Assembly: GCA_900321845.1 (NCBI GenBank)
Contig: ONXT01000074.1
Span: 1 to 8,818 of the forward strand
Length of the DNA stretch: 8,818 nucleotides
Direction of reading: 5' to 3'
Source: an uncultured Bacteroidales bacterium
GTDB taxonomy: Bacteria > Bacteroidota > Bacteroidia > Bacteroidales > WCHB1-69
The position numbers and the translations under genes are program-made. Numbering within the stretch: the first letter of the stretch is position 1; each line of letters opens with the position of its first letter. Positions 6,065 to 8,818 of this stretch are shown here, in pieces. The notes under the pieces are model-generated. The model ran no database searches. It saw nothing but the letters and a program-made list of their open reading frames with translations, and was not told the DNA's origin.

Positions 6065-7252
6065 TTACTCGAATTTTCGCGCTTCGGAAACTGGGATTTT
6101 CACGCCGTCTTTGTAGGCGACCATGAAGGCATCCGGGAACTTCTCCTTGACGTTCGTCTGCACCTTTTGCGCATCCGAATACTTCCGTTCATCCCCTACG
6201 GTGTATTTCCACCAGTCACCGTCTTTGTGCTTGCTTACGCTAAGGCCTTCAAACTTTTTGTCGGTAACGGAAAGATTGTCTTTGGTGGCATAGATCTGGA
6301 TTTTGTAGTGGATTCCGGCGGTGTTTTCCTTGCTGGTGCTGGCAGGTTTGGCCTCTTCCTTGGGCTTGGATTCTTCCTTGGGTTTGGCCGGTACTGCGGT
6401 TTGGGTGCTGTCTTGTTTTGCCTTATCCTGCTTGTCTTTCTCATCTTTGGAGTCCGCCGATTGCACCTCTTCCGTCGCCGTGCCTTCAATTTGTCCTTTG
6501 TAGGATACGAAAGCGTTGACGATGGCGGTTGCCATGGCTTTTTGCGAATCCTTGTTGTTCAAGACTGCCTCCTCATCGGGGTTGGAGATGAAGCCCAGTT
6601 CGATTAATATGCTGGGCATGGCCACGCCGTGAAGCACCCAGAACCCGGCCTGTTGCACTTTGCGGTCGGGGAAGTGCGTGCAATTGACGAGGTTGTTCTG
6701 GACTTTGGCTGCCAGCTTGACGGAATGGTCGAGATAGGCACTGGAATAAAGCGAGAAGATGACGTATGATTCGGGGGAGTTCGGGTTGAAGCCGCTGTAG
6801 TTGTCCTGATAGTCGCTTTCAAGGAGCATGGCGGCGTTTTCCTTGCGTGCGACGGCGAGGTTGGATTCGGATTTGTGCAGCCCCATCACGTAGGTTTCGA
6901 CTCCGCGCGCTGTTTTATTGGTCGTTGAATTGCAATGGATGGAGATGAAAAGGTCGGCGTGTTTGTTGTTTGCGAATTGGCAGCGGCCGTTCAAGGGGAC
7001 GAAAACGTCGGTGGTGCGGGTGTAATAAACCTCCACGTCGGGACAGCTCTCCTTGATGAGCTTGCCGACCTGCAACGCCATCTTCAGCGTGATGTCCTTT
7101 TCCTTGCTCTTCGCTCCGATTGCTCCAGGGTCGTTGCCGCCATGCCCCGCGTCAATCACCACCTTGCGGATGACATCCTTGGCCTGCGAATAACCGCTCG
7201 GAATGCATAAAATGAGTATCGCAAATAATAAAAACCATTTTTTTGTGTTCAT
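6065..7252 (-). CDS. N-acetylmuramoyl-L-alanine amidase (Amidase_3) with SPOR-like C-terminus
   Basis: This exported zinc hydrolase cleaves the bond between MurNAc and L-Ala of peptidoglycan, the role of AmiA/B/C enzymes in splitting daughter cells. Residues 1-24 are a signal peptide. The Amidase_3 domain spans about 30-252, with zinc ligands H37 (IDAGHGG), E51 (EKDITL) and H106 (FISIHCN), and the catalytic glutamate E218 (ILIELGFISN). Residues about 255-312 are a low-complexity, charged linker of K, E, D and A with KPKEE repeats. Residues about 315-392 resemble a SPOR domain (HYKIQIYATKD, WWKYTVG, KEKFPDAFMVAYKDG), which would target the enzyme to denuded glycan at the septum. It is transcribed divergently from the lptD-type gene; in many Bacteroidota these two families are neighbours. 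The ATG start has no Shine-Dalgarno. A 142-nt gap separates it from the downstream DksA-like gene, which has its own promoter-like box. Confidence 0.93.
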   Translation of the reverse strand: MNTKKWFLLFAILILCIPSGYSQAKDVIRKVVIDAGHGGNDPGAIGAKSKEKDITLKMALQVGKLIKESCPDVEVYYTRTTDVFVPLNGRCQFANNKHADLFISIHCNSTTNKTARGVETYVMGLHKSESNLAVARKENAAMLLESDYQDNYSGFNPNSPESYVIFSLYSSAYLDHSVKLAAKVQNNLVNCTHFPDRKVQQAGFWVLHGVAMPSILIELGFISNPDEEAVLNNKDSQKAMATAIVNAFVSYKGQIEGTATEEVQSADSKDEKDKQDKAKQDSTQTAVPAKPKEESKPKEEAKPASTSKENTAGIHYKIQIYATKDNLSVTDKKFEGLSVSKHKDGDWWKYTVGDERKYSDAQKVQTNVKEKFPDAFMVAYKDGVKIPVSEARKFE

Positions 7253-7270
7253 AGTGCGCGAAAATTTATG

Positions 7271-7278
7271 TATTTTTG
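7271..7278 (+). promoter_or_regulatory. Candidate -7 element for the lptD-type gene
   Basis: TATTTTTG matches the Bacteroidota -7 consensus and lies 53 nt before the ATG at 7332. No TTTG occurs at the right distance for a -33 element; the nearest (7242-7245) is about 6 nt too far upstream and lies inside the amidase signal-peptide codons. Confidence 0.4.
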
Positions 7279-7294
7279 GAGCTTTTTAATTTGG

Positions 7295-7302
7295 CAAAGA
7301 TA
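7295..7302 (-). promoter_or_regulatory. Candidate -7 element for the amidase gene
   Basis: On the minus strand, TATCTTTG (7302-7295) matches TAnnTTTG and lies 42 nt before the amidase ATG. No clear -33 element is seen. It faces the plus-strand box at 7271-7278, so the two transcripts would start within a few bases of each other and overlap at their 5' ends. Confidence 0.42.
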
Positions 7303-7331
7303 TTATAAAAGTAAAACGATTTCTCTTTCGG

Positions 7332-8818
7332 ATGTCATTAAAAATTAACGAACGATTGTTATTTATATTGCGGTGCTCTATCGTATTTATAATCAGTTCG
7401 TTGCATTTCGTTTTGCTTGGCCAGAACGTGGATTCCGTTTCCGTCGATTCTTTAAATTTCCAAGTGAATTGGATTCAGAAGCCCGATTCGCTTCGCGGAA
7501 ATGACACGATTTTTTTGCAAGATTCTGTGGCTCAAACTGATACAAATGGGAAAAGGCTCTCCAAAGACGCCCTCGACAATCTGGTGACCTATGAGGCGCA
7601 CGATTCCATCGTCATCGATATGAAAAACCGGAAAACCTATCTCTTCGGTAATGCCGTCGTCTATTACGAGGACTTGGAATTGCGTGCCGACTTCATCGAA
7701 ATCGGCTTCAATTCCCAGGAATTATATGCGACCGGTGTGGCTGACTCTGCCGGAAATATGCATGGTTTCCCTGTATTCAAGCAAGGGGAGTCCTTCTTTC
7801 GCGCCCATGAAATCAAGTATAACTTCAATACCACGAAAGGTATTATCACTCAAGTGATTACGGTTGAAGGCGAGGGCTATATCCACGGAGAAAAGGTTAA
7901 GAAATTAGATGACAACACCTCGTTTATCAAAAAGGGAAAATACACTACTTGCGAGTTGGACCATCCGCATTTCGAAATCGCCTTCACCAAGGCGAAAGTG
8001 TTGCCGAATGATAAGATCATTACGGGACCGGCCTACCTGAGTTTCGGTGGCATCCCTACCTTTTTAGCCATCCCCTTCGGCTATTTTCCCATTCAAAAAG
8101 GCCGCCGTTCGGGCATCATCATGCCGACCATCGGTGAGTCTTCCAATCGCGGCTTCTATTTGGAAAACCTCGGTTTTTACTTCGGAATCAGCGACAATAT
8201 CGACCTGCTCCTCGCCGGCGACATCTATACCAACGGCAGCTGGGCGGCCAAAATCCGTTCCAATTATGTTTTCCGGTACAAGTGCACCGGCCGGGTTGAC
8301 CTCAGTTTCGCGCAAAACTTCTTTGGCGAGATGTACACCCCCACGCGATACCACACCAACGACTTCAAACTATATTGGGATCATAAACAGGATGCCAAGT
8401 CGCACCCCACCACCCGTTTTTCCGCCCATGTGGATATCGTGAGTAGAACCTTCAATACCTACAACCCATCCAGTGTAAATGATTATCTATCAAACCAATA
8501 TACTTCGAAACTAAATCTTTCCACCAGCGCGAAAGGCGTCTTTTTTGTTGACCTGACGGGCTCCTACACCCAAAGTACAAGCACGGGAAATGTGGACATC
8601 TCTCTGCCAGATATTAGCATGTCCGTCAATCAATTTTACCCCTTCAGAAAGAAGAACAAGTCCGTTTTGAAATGGTATGACAACATTTCCGTAAAATGGA
8701 ACTCGCAGTTTGTCAATCGCATCAATACACAGGATTCCATGGTTTTGAAGGCGGAAACTTGGAGGAATATGCAGTTGGGAATGAAAAACTCCATTCCGAT
8801 TACCATTCCGATTAAAAT
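7332..8818 (+). CDS. lptD: LptD/OstA-like LPS assembly outer-membrane protein (5' part, runs off window)
   Basis: LptD forms the outer-membrane barrel that, with LptE, inserts lipopolysaccharide into the outer leaflet. The frame is open from the ATG at 7332 to the window edge (495 codons, no stop). Bacteroidota LptD proteins are usually well over 800 residues, so roughly the N-terminal half is present. Residues 1-31 are a signal peptide (cleavage near LLGQ). Residues about 82-190 resemble the periplasmic LptA/OstA beta-jellyroll (NLVTYEAHDSIVIDMKNRKT, LRADFIEIGFNSQELYATG). Residues 228-300 contain the conserved entry to the barrel (KIITGPAYLSFGGIPTFLAI, YFPIQKGRRSGIIMPTIG, GFYLENLGFYFGISDNIDL). 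Alternating beta-strand sequence continues to the edge. The bacterial periplasmic disulfide pattern of E. coli LptD is not evident here. It is divergent from the amidase. The start is chosen because it gives a complete signal peptide. Confidence 0.88.
   Translation, partial: MSLKINERLLFILRCSIVFIISSLHFVLLGQNVDSVSVDSLNFQVNWIQKPDSLRGNDTIFLQDSVAQTDTNGKRLSKDALDNLVTYEAHDSIVIDMKNRKTYLFGNAVVYYEDLELRADFIEIGFNSQELYATGVADSAGNMHGFPVFKQGESFFRAHEIKYNFNTTKGIITQVITVEGEGYIHGEKVKKLDDNTSFIKKGKYTTCELDHPHFEIAFTKAKVLPNDKIITGPAYLSFGGIPTFLAIPFGYFPIQKGRRSGIIMPTIGESSNRGFYLENLGFYFGISDNIDLLLAGDIYTNGSWAAKIRSNYVFRYKCTGRVDLSFAQNFFGEMYTPTRYHTNDFKLYWDHKQDAKSHPTTRFSAHVDIVSRTFNTYNPSSVNDYLSNQYTSKLNLSTSAKGVFFVDLTGSYTQSTSTGNVDISLPDISMSVNQFYPFRKKNKSVLKWYDNISVKWNSQFVNRINTQDSMVLKAETWRNMQLGMKNSIPITIPIK

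Noticed and set aside
6050..6607. 185-codon plus-strand open frame opposite the amidase
   Set aside because: It is the complement of the KPKEE-type linker and SPOR region of a clearly real gene; its F/L/G-rich translation is typical of a shadow frame.
8064..8354. 96-codon minus-strand open frame inside the lptD-type gene
   Set aside because: The plus-strand frame is continuous from 7332 to the window edge with conserved LptD motifs exactly here, so this is a shadow.

Overview
The window looks like a chromosomal segment from a member of the Bacteroidota, most likely order Bacteroidales. The signs are two FISUMP-domain surface proteins, a DksA-like protein carrying the Bacteroidota-type degenerate zinc finger, a Bacteroidota-type LptD, promoter-like boxes of the TAnnTTTG kind upstream of several genes, and start codons without clear Shine-Dalgarno sequences. 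No transposase, integrase, phage gene or CRISPR array is visible.

Layout. (1) Positions 1-202 are non-coding and consist of a repeat cluster: two complete 67-68-nt two-hairpin units in head-to-head orientation around a partial third unit. (2) Positions 207-4500 hold three minus-strand genes in one apparent operon, read from right to left: a 458-aa secreted FISUMP protein, a 295-aa secreted protein with a regular heptad stalk, and a 664-aa secreted FISUMP protein with fibronectin-like modules. (3) Positions 4501-4805 are an AT-rich divergent regulatory region. (4) A tRNA-Glu(CTC) at 4806-4879 is followed by a terminator shared with the convergent lspA. (5) Positions 4936-7252 hold lspA, a DksA-like gene and an N-acetylmuramoyl-L-alanine amidase with a SPOR-like C-terminus, all on the minus strand. 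(6) From 7332 to the window edge runs the plus-strand 5' part of an lptD-type gene, divergent from the amidase.

Biologically the right half is conserved envelope housekeeping: lipoprotein signal peptide processing, a transcription factor of the DksA type, peptidoglycan hydrolysis and LPS export. The left half is accessory-type: a cassette of exported, modular, fast-evolving surface proteins bounded downstream by the repeat cluster. I see no complete new enzymatic or defence system. The least explained items are the two-hairpin repeat units, which show compensatory base changes between copies, and the three-gene surface cassette of unknown function.
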